The notes under the pieces are model-generated. The model was given only the letters and a program-made list of their open reading frames with translations, had not been told where the DNA came from and searched no databases. Made by a program: the position numbers and the translations under genes. From positions 1 through 25,839 of the IMG/VR virus record IMGVR_UViG_3300021373_002079: 25,839 nucleotides of DNA; one strand, given 5' to 3'. Positions 16,403 to 22,780 of this stretch are shown one piece after another. The stretch's first letter is position 1, and every line of letters begins with the position of its first letter. This stretch comes from a virus.

Positions 16403-16468
16403 TGATACTGACAGTATGGTTTTTTAATACTGACGGTATTGATTATTAATACTGACGGTATCAATTTT
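16403..16468. repeat. Three palindromic repeats with exact 22-bp period
   Basis: The core ATACTGACGGTAT (ATACTGACAGTAT in the first) occurs at 16405-16417, 16427-16439 and 16449-16461. Each core has ATAC/GTAT arms around five bases, and the starts are exactly 22 bp apart, two helical turns. A half-core (GGTAT at about 16391) extends the period one step to the left. The spacers are AT-rich. This is the form of a replication iteron or a cooperative operator. It lies between the DUF1376-type replication operon and the 86-aa HTH gene and ends on the stop codon of the 54-aa gene. Confidence 0.8.
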
Positions 16469-16632
16469 TAATATCGCTTTCTTTTAAGATCATTTAACCA
16501 TAATTCATAATCAATCTTATGAACTTGATCTTTTATTAATTGATATTGTGAACGTTGCTCTTTAGTTAATTTTTGATGATTTTGTAATATTATCTTTAAT
16601 TGATTGTAAATTTTAAGAAAGTTTACTTCCAT
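16468..16632 (-). CDS. Small helical protein (54 aa)
   Basis: A short frame of 55 codons. The ATG at 16632 overlaps the end of the 161-aa gene by 10 bp. The chain MEVNFLKIYNQLKIILQNHQ, KLTKEQRSQYQLIKDQVHKI ends YELWLNDLKRKRY. It is helical and basic at the C-terminus. Its stop touches the palindrome array. Function unknown; translational coupling to the previous gene supports it being real. Confidence 0.55.
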   Translation of the reverse strand: MEVNFLKIYNQLKIILQNHQKLTKEQRSQYQLIKDQVHKIDYELWLNDLKRKRY

Positions 16633-17108
16633 AAATCTACTAATACTTGGAGTCCTTCTCGAAAGTCTTTCATATACTTTTTAGCTGGCAAATTATCAAC
16701 TAAGACGTCAATTATTATTGGAGCGTATTTTTTTAATGAGTTGTTGGCTCTCTTAATCTCAGCCTGACAATCATTTACTGAGTTCATTGTGGCCTGTATA
16801 TCAGCTTGTATATGATCTTTGACTAATACAGCTGTCATTCTTTGATTATATCCCGCTAAATGCCATAGGTTCTGATACTTATAGCCAGCGGTAAACATTA
16901 AATCGTTGAGATCCTTGTCTTTAGGATAAAGTAAATTCTTTCTATAATACCAATGAAGTATGTCTTTGTATTTAATTTCGAGTCTTTTTGGCTCTTTAGC
17001 TTGTTCAACGTACTCAACTTCTTGATAATCTGGGAGTCGATAAAACTTTCCATTTTCTCCCCGGATAATGTCCTGACCCCCATAATCTGAGATCTTAGCC
17101 TTACCCAT
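16623..17108 (-). CDS. Unknown early-operon protein (161 aa)
   Basis: The ATG at 17108 (MGKAKISDYGGQDIIRG) overlaps the upstream gene's stop by 8 bp (ATGGGTAA) and is preferred to the longer frame starting at 17207. Domain signs: a short N-terminal beta region (GENGKFYRLPDYQEVEYVEQ), then IKYKDILHWYYRKNLLYPKD and a C-terminal helical part (VNDCQAEIKRANNSLKKYAP). No catalytic motif is obvious. It belongs to the early operon with the DUF1376-like protein and could be a replication accessory. Not recognised. Confidence 0.55.
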   Translation of the reverse strand: MGKAKISDYGGQDIIRGENGKFYRLPDYQEVEYVEQAKEPKRLEIKYKDILHWYYRKNLLYPKDKDLNDLMFTAGYKYQNLWHLAGYNQRMTAVLVKDHIQADIQATMNSVNDCQAEIKRANNSLKKYAPIIIDVLVDNLPAKKYMKDFREGLQVLVDLWK

Positions 17109-17439
17109 TATTTTTAACCTTAGTAAGCCATAAATCTCTATTACGTTTGTAGTAAACAATATCTGCTTCAACAGCGTTTGAAGTTTTGGAATACATATCG
17201 TAAACAATATCTCTTACAGTAGATCTATTTAAACCATGAGCTAGTGCTAGTTCATTAAAGGTTCTGTTATCTCTAGATACTTGAATGAAAAAATCTAAAT
17301 TACGATTGATCTTAGCTGTGTCTTTTGCCCTGATAGGATAATCTTTTAATATTTGTGATATACGATCCCTGTTTAATGTCCAATAGAACCTAGATCTTCC
17401 TAAAGGATTACGGATTGATTTTGCCAAATTTTTTCTCAC
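17101..17439 (-). CDS. HTH DNA-binding protein (112 aa)
   Basis: A basic N-terminus (RKNLAKSIRNPLGRSRFYW) is followed by a helix-turn-helix: FNELALAHGLNRSTVRDIVY (about residues 60-79) is a textbook tri-helix with A, G and SxV at the turn. It probably starts at the GTG at 17439, giving a 32-bp overlap with the previous gene. It resembles small phage activators or sigma-like switch proteins in the early operon. It could regulate the late operon downstream. Exact family not determined. Confidence 0.55.
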   Translation of the reverse strand: MRKNLAKSIRNPLGRSRFYWTLNRDRISQILKDYPIRAKDTAKINRNLDFFIQVSRDNRTFNELALAHGLNRSTVRDIVYDMYSKTSNAVEADIVYYKRNRDLWLTKVKNNG

Positions 17440-18181
17440 ATCTATTGATCATCTCTGACTGAGCGCTTATCCACCAACGACCTATTTTTTTTGCGTGTTC
17501 CCAATTGCTTCTATCCATGTTTTCTTCAAACTCTTTTTGCTCTTCAGGACTTGGTTCAGTAACTACATTGTCCAGATAACATTCTCCATTTAACCAAGTA
17601 GCCGGGTGTTTTGAAAATTTTTGGTTTACTTCAAAGTGTTCGTTGTAAAGCCTTTGTAGTTCAACGGGTTTATTCTTCCATTCTTCCGGGAGCTTATTAA
17701 AAGCTTTACGAGCATGACCAACACCAACTTTGTTTTTGACGTCTTTCCAAAACAATTCAAAATTAATTGGCTGAGGTTTTTTTATATTATTATTATTAGA
17801 AGAAGAGGAAGAAGAAGAAGAAGAGAGAGGTTCCTTAGAGGTTACCTCGAGGCTACCTAAAGGTTCGCTCTCGGTTAGCTTTATCTTTTTTTGTCTTAAT
17901 GAATTTTCTTTTTGTTTTACTATTTGATCTTGTAATTCTTTATGATGATAAAAGCCATTCTCTAAAACAAAGAAGGTAGATATGATATAATGAAACTTCG
18001 TATCATCACACTTAGACTTTATTCTGTTAATAACACCTTCGGATAGCCCGGTTTCTCTTTCACACCAATATTTAAGCTTTAGATGCTGATATATACCAAG
18101 CTCTTCAAAGTCTAGCTCTAGTGTCTGAGCTAGTGTATTTGTGGCATATTCTTTATACCAAGGTAAATCTGTTGAACTCAT
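17408..18181 (-). CDS. DUF1376-type replication protein / replisome organiser-like (257 aa)
   Basis: N-terminal domain (residues 1-110) follows the DUF1376 pattern: LPWYKEYATNTLAQTLELDF, EELGIYQHLKLKYWCERETG, then VLENGFYHHKELQDQIVKQK. The linker is a Ser run followed by Asn (SSSSSSSSSNNNN, about 121-133). The C-terminal region FWKDVKNKVGVGHARKAFNK and HPATWLNGECYLD is the tail found in phage replication initiator/organiser proteins. It likely recruits the host helicase to the phage origin. It overlaps the upstream gene by 4 bp (ATGA). The Ser/Asn runs are encoded by triplet repeats that can vary in length without a frameshift. Confidence 0.7.
   Translation of the reverse strand: MSSTDLPWYKEYATNTLAQTLELDFEELGIYQHLKLKYWCERETGLSEGVINRIKSKCDDTKFHYIISTFFVLENGFYHHKELQDQIVKQKENSLRQKKIKLTESEPLGSLEVTSKEPLSSSSSSSSSNNNNIKKPQPINFELFWKDVKNKVGVGHARKAFNKLPEEWKNKPVELQRLYNEHFEVNQKFSKHPATWLNGECYLDNVVTEPSPEEQKEFEENMDRSNWEHAKKIGRWWISAQSEMINRCEKKFGKINP
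17785..17826. repeat. Triplet microsatellite (ATT)n/(GAA)n
   Basis: Runs of ATT then GAA triplets on the + strand, which encode the Asn and Ser tracts on the minus strand. Repeat length changes would alter only the linker. The boundary is approximate. Confidence 0.6.
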
Positions 18182-18402
18182 AATAGCTTTATTCCCCCTT
18201 TAGATGCGCTTATGAAATCGACCCAACCCTTAGCTCTGAGCTTGTAAAGGAGCTTATGGATATTGCTCTTAACACACCCATATTCACTAGCTAATTCCTC
18301 ATAAGTGGGGGAAACACCGAGAGACAGCCTATTTCTGAGAATAAGGAGTAGCTTATTTTGACACTTGCTTAAAACGATTTTCTCATTTTCTAAGCCAGTC
18401 AA
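18178..18402 (-). CDS. Winged-helix DNA-binding protein, LexA-N-like (74 aa)
   Basis: A single winged helix-turn-helix: QNKLLLILRNRLSLGVSPTY, EELASEYGCVKSNIHKLLYK, LRAKGWVDFISASKGGIKLL. The 'p.Ty.eLa...g...s.i...l..L..kGwi......rgi.l' layout is that of the LexA N-terminal or replication-regulator wHTH. No peptidase part. It starts at TTG (18402) with GGGG upstream. It is the first gene on the minus early operon, divergent from the CI-like repressor, the position of a Cro-type regulator. Confidence 0.65.
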   Translation of the reverse strand: MTGLENEKIVLSKCQNKLLLILRNRLSLGVSPTYEELASEYGCVKSNIHKLLYKLRAKGWVDFISASKGGIKLL

Positions 18403-18531
18403 TGGGTGTTCCCCACCAGTGGAAAGCTTGCGGAGGAAAAATTGGGTTTTTTGCTTTCCATGATTTGATTAGATTTATTTTGATTTTTTTTTCAATAGTA
18501 TAATTTTTCTACAAAGAAATGGTTGAACGCT
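18403..18531. promoter_or_regulatory. Divergent promoter-operator region of the genetic switch
   Basis: Separates the repressor (+) from the wHTH gene (-). A perfect TATAAT sits at 18499-18504 on +, placing transcription start about 20 bases before the repressor ATG. A minus-strand TTGAAA lies at 18490-18495, so the two promoters probably overlap. An 8-bp inverted repeat TGGAAAGC (18420-18427) / GCTTTCCA (18453-18460) spaced 25 bp covers the minus-strand start region and is a good operator candidate. Confidence 0.6.
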
Positions 18532-19287
18532 ATGAGAAATAGTGTAACTTTATGGGATAATTATTTAGGGGATATAGTGAACGGTAAAAAGAAATTAGTT
18601 GAGATTTTGGTTTCAAAACAGCATGACTCTAGAAAGTCATGGAACCAGATTTGTAAAATTGTTGGCCTGTCTCCTTCAGTTGTATCTAAATTTTTACAAA
18701 CAAAAAGTGATATTTCAGTAGAATCTTTAAACAAACTATTAAGATATTTTAATGTTGACATCTATCATTCTGCTACAAATAGCCTTGGAGATAGAAAATT
18801 TGACTCCACAACTAAAGTTCCTGTAATTGGTATTTCATGCGATAATGGGGTAGTTCATCACCCTAGATTATCTGATCCAACTGATATGTTGCGATCAAAT
18901 ATATGGCGTGGATATCACTGTATTTTAGTCAAACATGATCCAATATATGATTATCAATGTCTTTTTGATCCTCAAAATGACTTCGCTAAAAAACCAGAGG
19001 TCATCGCTAATCAATTTCTTTATTCCTTACTAAAGTATAAACCTCAAAAAGATACACCCGTAACTCATTATAAAGATGAAGTATTTGTTTTTTGTAATGC
19101 AAAATATGTACTTAATAAAAAACAAGTTATTTGCATTGATGAAGTAACAAAAACAGAGATAAATATAGACATTAAAAACGTTTTTAATTGGTACAATATT
19201 GAAGCTTTATTTGCTCCTAGAACTTTTAAATCAACAAGAATAAATTCTTTGCACGATCAAGTTTATAATCAGCCTTCTAACTCTTAA
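18532..19287 (+). CDS. CI-like repressor with degenerate C-terminal domain (251 aa)
   Basis: N-terminal HTH: KSWNQICKIVGLSPSVVSKF, LQTKSDISVESLNKLLRYFN (XRE-like). A linker leads to VPVIGISCDNGVVHHPRLSD, which resembles the region that opens S24/LexA-type repressor C-domains. However, there is no visible 'GxSM' Ser motif or matching Lys, so RecA-driven self-cleavage looks lost. A TTG 9 bases upstream (18523) could start it; neither start has a Shine-Dalgarno, so a short-leader mRNA is likely. It lies at the head of the plus-strand recombination/integration block, a plausible lysogeny maintenance gene. Confidence 0.65.
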   Translation: MRNSVTLWDNYLGDIVNGKKKLVEILVSKQHDSRKSWNQICKIVGLSPSVVSKFLQTKSDISVESLNKLLRYFNVDIYHSATNSLGDRKFDSTTKVPVIGISCDNGVVHHPRLSDPTDMLRSNIWRGYHCILVKHDPIYDYQCLFDPQNDFAKKPEVIANQFLYSLLKYKPQKDTPVTHYKDEVFVFCNAKYVLNKKQVICIDEVTKTEINIDIKNVFNWYNIEALFAPRTFKSTRINSLHDQVYNQPSNS

Positions 19288-19317
19288 ATACTGTTACCTT
19301 ATATAACCTACTGTTTC

Positions 19318-19348
19318 TTTTCGTAAAAAAATGTTTTTTTTAAGAAAA
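19318..19348 (+). terminator. AT-rich hairpin after the repressor gene
   Basis: TTTTC, one mismatch, then TAAAAAAA pairs with TTTTTTTA and GAAAA, with a 3-nt loop. It lies 30 bp past the repressor stop. The T8 run on + fits a weak intrinsic terminator that splits the repressor from the recombination operon. GC content in the stem is very low, so efficiency is doubtful. Confidence 0.45.
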
Positions 19349-19353
19349 TAGTG

Positions 19354-19381
19354 TTGCAATTTGTTACTTAATCAGTAAAGA
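19354..19381 (+). promoter_or_regulatory. Candidate promoter for the recombination operon
   Basis: TTGCAA (19354-19359), 16-bp gap, TAAAGA (19376-19381). The expected start of transcription is about 19388, at the first base of the conserved leader motif. The -10 is weak, so the prediction rests partly on the motif position. Confidence 0.45.
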
Positions 19382-19388
19382 TTTTAAT

Positions 19389-19408
19389 TAGCAAAACGAC
19401 GGAGAAAA
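19389..19408 (+). promoter_or_regulatory. Conserved leader motif, copy 1 (with ribosome site)
   Basis: TAGCAAAACGACGGAGAAAA, containing GGAG 6-7 bases before the ATG of a 24-aa ORF. Two near-identical copies are at 23353 and 23499 (one A/G difference in the shared 19 bases). Conservation beyond GGAG suggests a defined 5' untranslated element rather than just a ribosome site. Confidence 0.75.
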
Positions 19409-19410
19409 CA

Positions 19411-19485
19411 ATGGCAATAAATGCGGGTGAGCCACCCAGAGATGTTATCATCTCAAGGCTAATCAAAAAAAGGGTTTATCTATGA
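19411..19485 (+). CDS. Leader-type small protein (24 aa)
   Basis: ATG directly behind leader motif copy 1. The product MAINAGEPPRDVIISRLIKK RVYL is basic at the C-terminus. Its TGA overlaps the nuclease ATG (ATGA), so it probably couples translation of the nuclease operon. Too short to fold alone; could be a leader peptide or a small basic regulator. Not recognised. Confidence 0.6.
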   Translation: MAINAGEPPRDVIISRLIKKRVYL

Positions 19486-20372
19486 AGACGGTTCTTTTAG
19501 ATGACCCTAATCAATCAGATATAATTAATTATTTAATTAAATCTGTTCAGCGTGAACAAGACGAAGAGTATTTAGCAAGAAAAAAGACTCAGACTTTAAC
19601 CTCAGATATGAACTTATCTGACTTGTTAGAAGACGCTCCACTTGTTTATAAGAAAAACCAATTAAGAAATATTGAGATTGAAAAGAAAACTACGGATTTA
19701 ATCCCTATTGTTATCGGTCAATCATTTGAGCAATTTTTCTTAAAATACTTTCCCAGGGGAAAGTTTGAGCGGGAAGTTCCAACCTTTTTTAAAGTAAAAG
19801 GAAGTTATGGAACTTGGACAATATCTGGTCGTGCTGACTTAGTTCAATATCTTGGATTTGATAATGATAAGTTTTCTAATAAAGACATCATTATTCGAGA
19901 TTGGAAATCTACTTCAGCTTTTCAAATGGAGACTGTTCTCCGGGAGATCAGAGTATTTAAGAAAAAAGGTAAGCTACCAAAACATAAATACTTTTGGCAA
20001 TTACAAGCTTATCGCTACGCTTTTGAGCAAGGTGGATATAACGTTCATGATTTATCCTTGCTTATCTATTGTAGGCATTGGACTCATAGAAAATCACTAG
20101 AGATAAATAATTATCCGAAGAGTGAATTTTTTGAAGAGCCGTTGCCTTTACTTCCAAAAGATATAATCGAAAAACATCTTGCGGATAAAGTATCAGAACA
20201 TCAACTCATGGCACTAGGTCAAAGTGAAAAAGATGCTACCGAGCCTGTTTGTTCTGAAGAAACTCGCTGGTTTCGTAATGGGGTCTCAATGAGATGTGGA
20301 CTCTATTGTGATGTCGGTAAATCAGGGCTGTGTAATCAATTTAATAGGGAGAAAACTCAATATGCAAAATAA
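19482..20372 (+). CDS. RecB/Cas4-like PD-(D/E)XK exonuclease (296 aa)
   Basis: Nuclease core: GRADLV (D119), IIIRDWKST (D140, K142) and QLQAYRYA with QxxxY (173-177) are the RecB-family PD-(D/E)XK motifs. The C-terminus carries C257, C272, C276 and C284 (CGLYC, then LCNQ), a four-Cys group as in Cas4/AddB-type iron-sulphur nucleases, though all four are C-terminal rather than split. It would resect DNA ends for recombination or replication. It is followed by an SSB-like protein and an HNH protein, as in a phage recombination cassette. ATGA coupling to the 24-aa ORF. Confidence 0.75.
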   Translation: MKTVLLDDPNQSDIINYLIKSVQREQDEEYLARKKTQTLTSDMNLSDLLEDAPLVYKKNQLRNIEIEKKTTDLIPIVIGQSFEQFFLKYFPRGKFEREVPTFFKVKGSYGTWTISGRADLVQYLGFDNDKFSNKDIIIRDWKSTSAFQMETVLREIRVFKKKGKLPKHKYFWQLQAYRYAFEQGGYNVHDLSLLIYCRHWTHRKSLEINNYPKSEFFEEPLPLLPKDIIEKHLADKVSEHQLMALGQSEKDATEPVCSEETRWFRNGVSMRCGLYCDVGKSGLCNQFNREKTQYAK

Positions 20373-20808
20373 CGACAAAGGTCTAAGACCACACTTTAGA
20401 ATTAAGATACAAGATCAAAATGGTAAATCATTTGATGCTGGGGGAGTTTGGCATAAAGAAGGTAAGTACGGATTATTTTTATCTGGAACCTTTAACAACA
20501 ATGTTCAACTACAACCGGGTCAAAGGTTTATGTTAGCTATTCCAGACGAAAAGCTAAAAGGTAATTTAACAAGTTATTTTCAAGCAAATCCTCAACCACC
20601 AAAAGTAGAGAAAAAAGAATATAACAACAATAATTACAATAATAATCAAAACTATAATCGAGGTAATTATCAAAATAATGAGCCAAAGAGCTTAGGTAAT
20701 TCTATTCCAAATATTAGTCAATCATGGCCAGAAAGGAGTAATAAAAATGCTGAATACGGTAATGACGGACAAATCATTCATGATCAACCGAATGAAGATT
20801 GGAGCTAA
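20362..20808 (+). CDS. Putative single-stranded DNA-binding protein (148 aa)
   Basis: The ATG at 20362 follows GGGAG and overlaps the nuclease end by 11 bp. The N-terminal 85 residues (RPHFRIKIQDQNGKSFDAGG, VWHKEGKYGLFLSGTFNNNV, QLQPGQRFMLAIPDEK) look like a small beta barrel. A Gln/Asn-rich linker follows (NNNNYNNNQNYNRGNYQNNE), and the tail ends in acidic/aromatic NEDWS. OB-like core, disordered Asn linker and acidic tip mirror SSB organisation. No standard SSB motif is identical, so this is inference. Placed right after the nuclease, it fits a recombination partner. Confidence 0.55.
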   Translation: MQNNDKGLRPHFRIKIQDQNGKSFDAGGVWHKEGKYGLFLSGTFNNNVQLQPGQRFMLAIPDEKLKGNLTSYFQANPQPPKVEKKEYNNNNYNNNQNYNRGNYQNNEPKSLGNSIPNISQSWPERSNKNAEYGNDGQIIHDQPNEDWS

Positions 20809-21112
20809 GAAATATAGATCTGAAGTTCATTTAGGTTTTATAAGAACTCAACCTTGTATGGCTTGCGGTAGTGATCAAGGCGTTCAAGCTCACCATGTGA
20901 GAAAGAAAAAACCGGGACATCTAAAATCTATGGGATCTAGGGTATCAGACGAATTTACTGTACCTCTGTGTCATGACTGCCATACGTTATTGCACCAGCC
21001 AAATAGATCTGAAGATTGGTTCTGGGAAAATTGTTGTTTCAGAGATCCTTTTGAAATGGCTGAGAAATTATATCAACAAACATTAGATAGGTTAGGTATT
21101 AAAGATGAGTAG
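20747..21112 (+). CDS. HNH-family nuclease, Ref/DUF968-like (121 aa)
   Basis: AAAGGAG precedes the ATG at 20747. Zinc and catalytic residues are clear: C37-x2-C40, H49-H50 (AHHVRKKKPGH), C75-x2-C78-H79 and H83 (PLCHDCHTLLH). The 'CxxC...aHH...g.rvsDe...PLChxCH..lH' layout matches phage HNH proteins such as Ref/DUF968. These cut DNA in recombination or act with RecA. It overlaps the SSB-like gene by 62 bp in another frame, a long overlap, but the strong ribosome site supports it. Internal ATGs (20795) could give a shorter form. Confidence 0.7.
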   Translation: MLNTVMTDKSFMINRMKIGAKKYRSEVHLGFIRTQPCMACGSDQGVQAHHVRKKKPGHLKSMGSRVSDEFTVPLCHDCHTLLHQPNRSEDWFWENCCFRDPFEMAEKLYQQTLDRLGIKDE

Positions 21113-21314
21113 AACACAATGTGAAATGATCTTAGAGTATTTGAAGTCTGGTAAAGTATTAGATCCGATTACGTCTTGGAAAGAGTTTGGGAGCTACAGG
21201 CTATCTGCTCGAATTAAAGATCTAAGAGATAGAAACATACCTATTGAATGTTTAAGAAGGGTACACCCAGTAACAGGCAAAAAATATGGGGCGTATAGGT
21301 TGATCAATGAATAG
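21105..21314 (+). CDS. Phage winged-helix protein (HTH_39-like, 69 aa)
   Basis: SRTQCEMILEYLKSGKVLDP, then TSWKEFGSYRLSARIKDLRD, then GKKYGAYRLINE. This matches the small phage helix-turn-helix family in which 'q...ILxyLxxGkxLdpxxaw..fGs.RLsaRIxdLR..g' is the signature. It would be a DNA-binding regulator of neighbouring genes. It overlaps the previous and next genes by 8 bp each, so it is coupled within the operon. Confidence 0.7.
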   Translation: MSRTQCEMILEYLKSGKVLDPITSWKEFGSYRLSARIKDLRDRNIPIECLRRVHPVTGKKYGAYRLINE

Positions 21315-21660
21315 ACAAGAGCTACTAGACTTAGGCCATGATATAGATAAATTGATTTTTAAATATCATGAAGCTGGTCAACAACACGCTACAAAAAATG
21401 CTGAAGCTTGGTTTAAAGAACAGTCCATGAAAATCATTTTTAACGAAAAGAAAAAAGATTTGATTGGTAGAGGTCATAATGTTTCTCAATCTGAGATACA
21501 AGCGTTAGCTTCTGAAGAATACAAAACAGCTACAGAAGAGACTAAAAAAGCAAAAGAAGAAGCAAACAGTTTATCTATAGATATGAAAACTGTGGAATAT
21601 AAGCTTATGGCTCAATTCTCGTTAAACAAATTAGCAGTATCAGGGGGGAAATTGTATTGA
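21307..21660 (+). CDS. Unknown coiled-coil protein (117 aa)
   Basis: Charged helical protein (QHATKNAEAWFKEQSMKIIF, EYKTATEETKKAKEEANSLS) with no membrane segment, likely a dimeric coiled coil. The C-terminus ends VSGGKLY. It starts by an 8-bp overlap with the winged-helix gene and ends one base into the next ATG (TGATG). A host-interaction or recombination partner role is possible; no family recognised. Confidence 0.5.
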   Translation: MNRQELLDLGHDIDKLIFKYHEAGQQHATKNAEAWFKEQSMKIIFNEKKKDLIGRGHNVSQSEIQALASEEYKTATEETKKAKEEANSLSIDMKTVEYKLMAQFSLNKLAVSGGKLY

Positions 21661-21959
21661 TGACTCAACAATCTAATTATCTCTATACTATTTCTGATGT
21701 GGCTAATAGCTTTGGAGTCTCTAAAAAGACTGTATATTCAATGCTAAATACATTGAAGGAAGAATATCCACAGGAACAGTTCTTCGTGAGAATGCCTTTT
21801 CGCTTGAGATTTTCGCAAGGTCATATAGACAAGATAATAGAATGCTTAAACTCAAAAAGAGAGACAAAAGCTCCTACTGGCAAATCGAAGGAACAACTAT
21901 TGGCGGACAACGCATTCGACAATCCTCAGGTTGCAAAGGCAAAAAAGAAGCTGAGATAG
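21660..21959 (+). CDS. Excisionase / MerR-like HTH protein (99 aa)
   Basis: The ATG at 21660 overlaps the prior TGA by one base. NYLYTISDVANSFGVSKKTV, then YSMLNTLKEEYPQEQFFVRM, is a winged HTH typical of excisionase/AlpA-type proteins. It directly precedes the integrase, the usual xis place. The last 40 residues (KRETKAPTGKSKEQLLADNA) are encoded in another frame within the integrase start over 118 bp, which is long. A shorter functional core would end before this. Confidence 0.6.
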   Translation: MTQQSNYLYTISDVANSFGVSKKTVYSMLNTLKEEYPQEQFFVRMPFRLRFSQGHIDKIIECLNSKRETKAPTGKSKEQLLADNAFDNPQVAKAKKKLR

Positions 21960-22780
21960 TATTAAAAAGAATTGAGAATTTATATTACGATAAGTTGGCT
22001 GGTGAAAAGAAACACTGGCCAACTTTACTAGAGTCTTTAGAAGACTACATTGATGTAAAAAACCTTCATATCAATATCATAACCCAACTTAGGAAAGTAA
22101 CTGATAATTTTGGTCATACTTTCATAGATACTATAAAACCAACCTTCAGTGATCATATTAAATCTTGTTTAACTCCCGGAATAAAAAATAGTTCTGTAAA
22201 TAAAATAGTTAATTTAGTGCAAGCTATGATTAACTTACAAATGATTAAGTTAAATGCGCAACCAATAAAGCTTAATAAATTCTCTGTCGATGAAACAAAG
22301 ATAACTTGGCATAACGAAAAAGAATTTCAAACTCTGTTAGAGCATTCTGGTAAAGTAAGAGGGCTAATCTCATTTTTATATTATACCGGGTGTCGTATCT
22401 CTGAAGCTATTAGTTTAGATTGGAGAGATATTGATTATGAAGAAAATTTAATATCAGTCTTTATGAGCAAGACGAAGAAATATAAATACATCTACATAAA
22501 TCCTAAATTAAAAAAAGAGTTAGGCCAGCACCAGGGCAAAGGAAAAGTCTTTACTTATAATACAAGACATGGAATTAAAAGCTCTTGGAGAAAAATGGAA
22601 AAGCTCTCCGGGATAAAATCTAATCCACATAAGTTTCGTCATACGTTTGCTACAAGAGTTTTAAAAAACTCTGATATAAAAACTTTGATGAGTTTAGGGG
22701 GGTGGAGTTCTGAGAAAATGGCTTTGCGTTATGCAAAAGTTGTTGACACAAGAAAAGCTTCAGTAATTAAAAATTTATAG
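21842..22780 (+). CDS. int: Tyrosine recombinase / phage integrase (312 aa)
   Basis: N-terminal arm-binding domain (SSYWQIEGTTIGGQRIRQSS, GCKGKKEAEIVLKRIE), a short core-binding region, then the catalytic domain. Catalytic set visible: R185 (TGCRISEAIS), K210 or K212, H263-x2-R266 (HKFRHTFATR), W288 (GGWSSE) and nucleophile Y297 (ALRYAKV). All are present, so it should be active. Its stop codon (22778-22780) is directly followed by the first base of a tRNA gene, the most likely att site. It overlaps the xis-like gene by 118 bp. Confidence 0.9.
   Translation: MLKLKKRDKSSYWQIEGTTIGGQRIRQSSGCKGKKEAEIVLKRIENLYYDKLAGEKKHWPTLLESLEDYIDVKNLHINIITQLRKVTDNFGHTFIDTIKPTFSDHIKSCLTPGIKNSSVNKIVNLVQAMINLQMIKLNAQPIKLNKFSVDETKITWHNEKEFQTLLEHSGKVRGLISFLYYTGCRISEAISLDWRDIDYEENLISVFMSKTKKYKYIYINPKLKKELGQHQGKGKVFTYNTRHGIKSSWRKMEKLSGIKSNPHKFRHTFATRVLKNSDIKTLMSLGGWSSEKMALRYAKVVDTRKASVIKNL

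Noticed and set aside
16246-16464. A 72-codon minus-strand frame across the palindrome array
   Set aside because: It has no ribosome site, an unusual residue composition and is generated mostly by the AT-rich repeat array; the 86-aa and 54-aa genes on either side explain the region better.
16403-16468. CRISPR array
   Set aside because: Three 13-bp palindromes with 9-bp spacers are too short, and no Cas genes are present.
17109-17207. N-terminal extension of the 161-aa gene
   Set aside because: It overlaps the 112-aa gene and does not resemble the folded chain that starts at MGKAKISDY, whose ATG overlaps the upstream stop.
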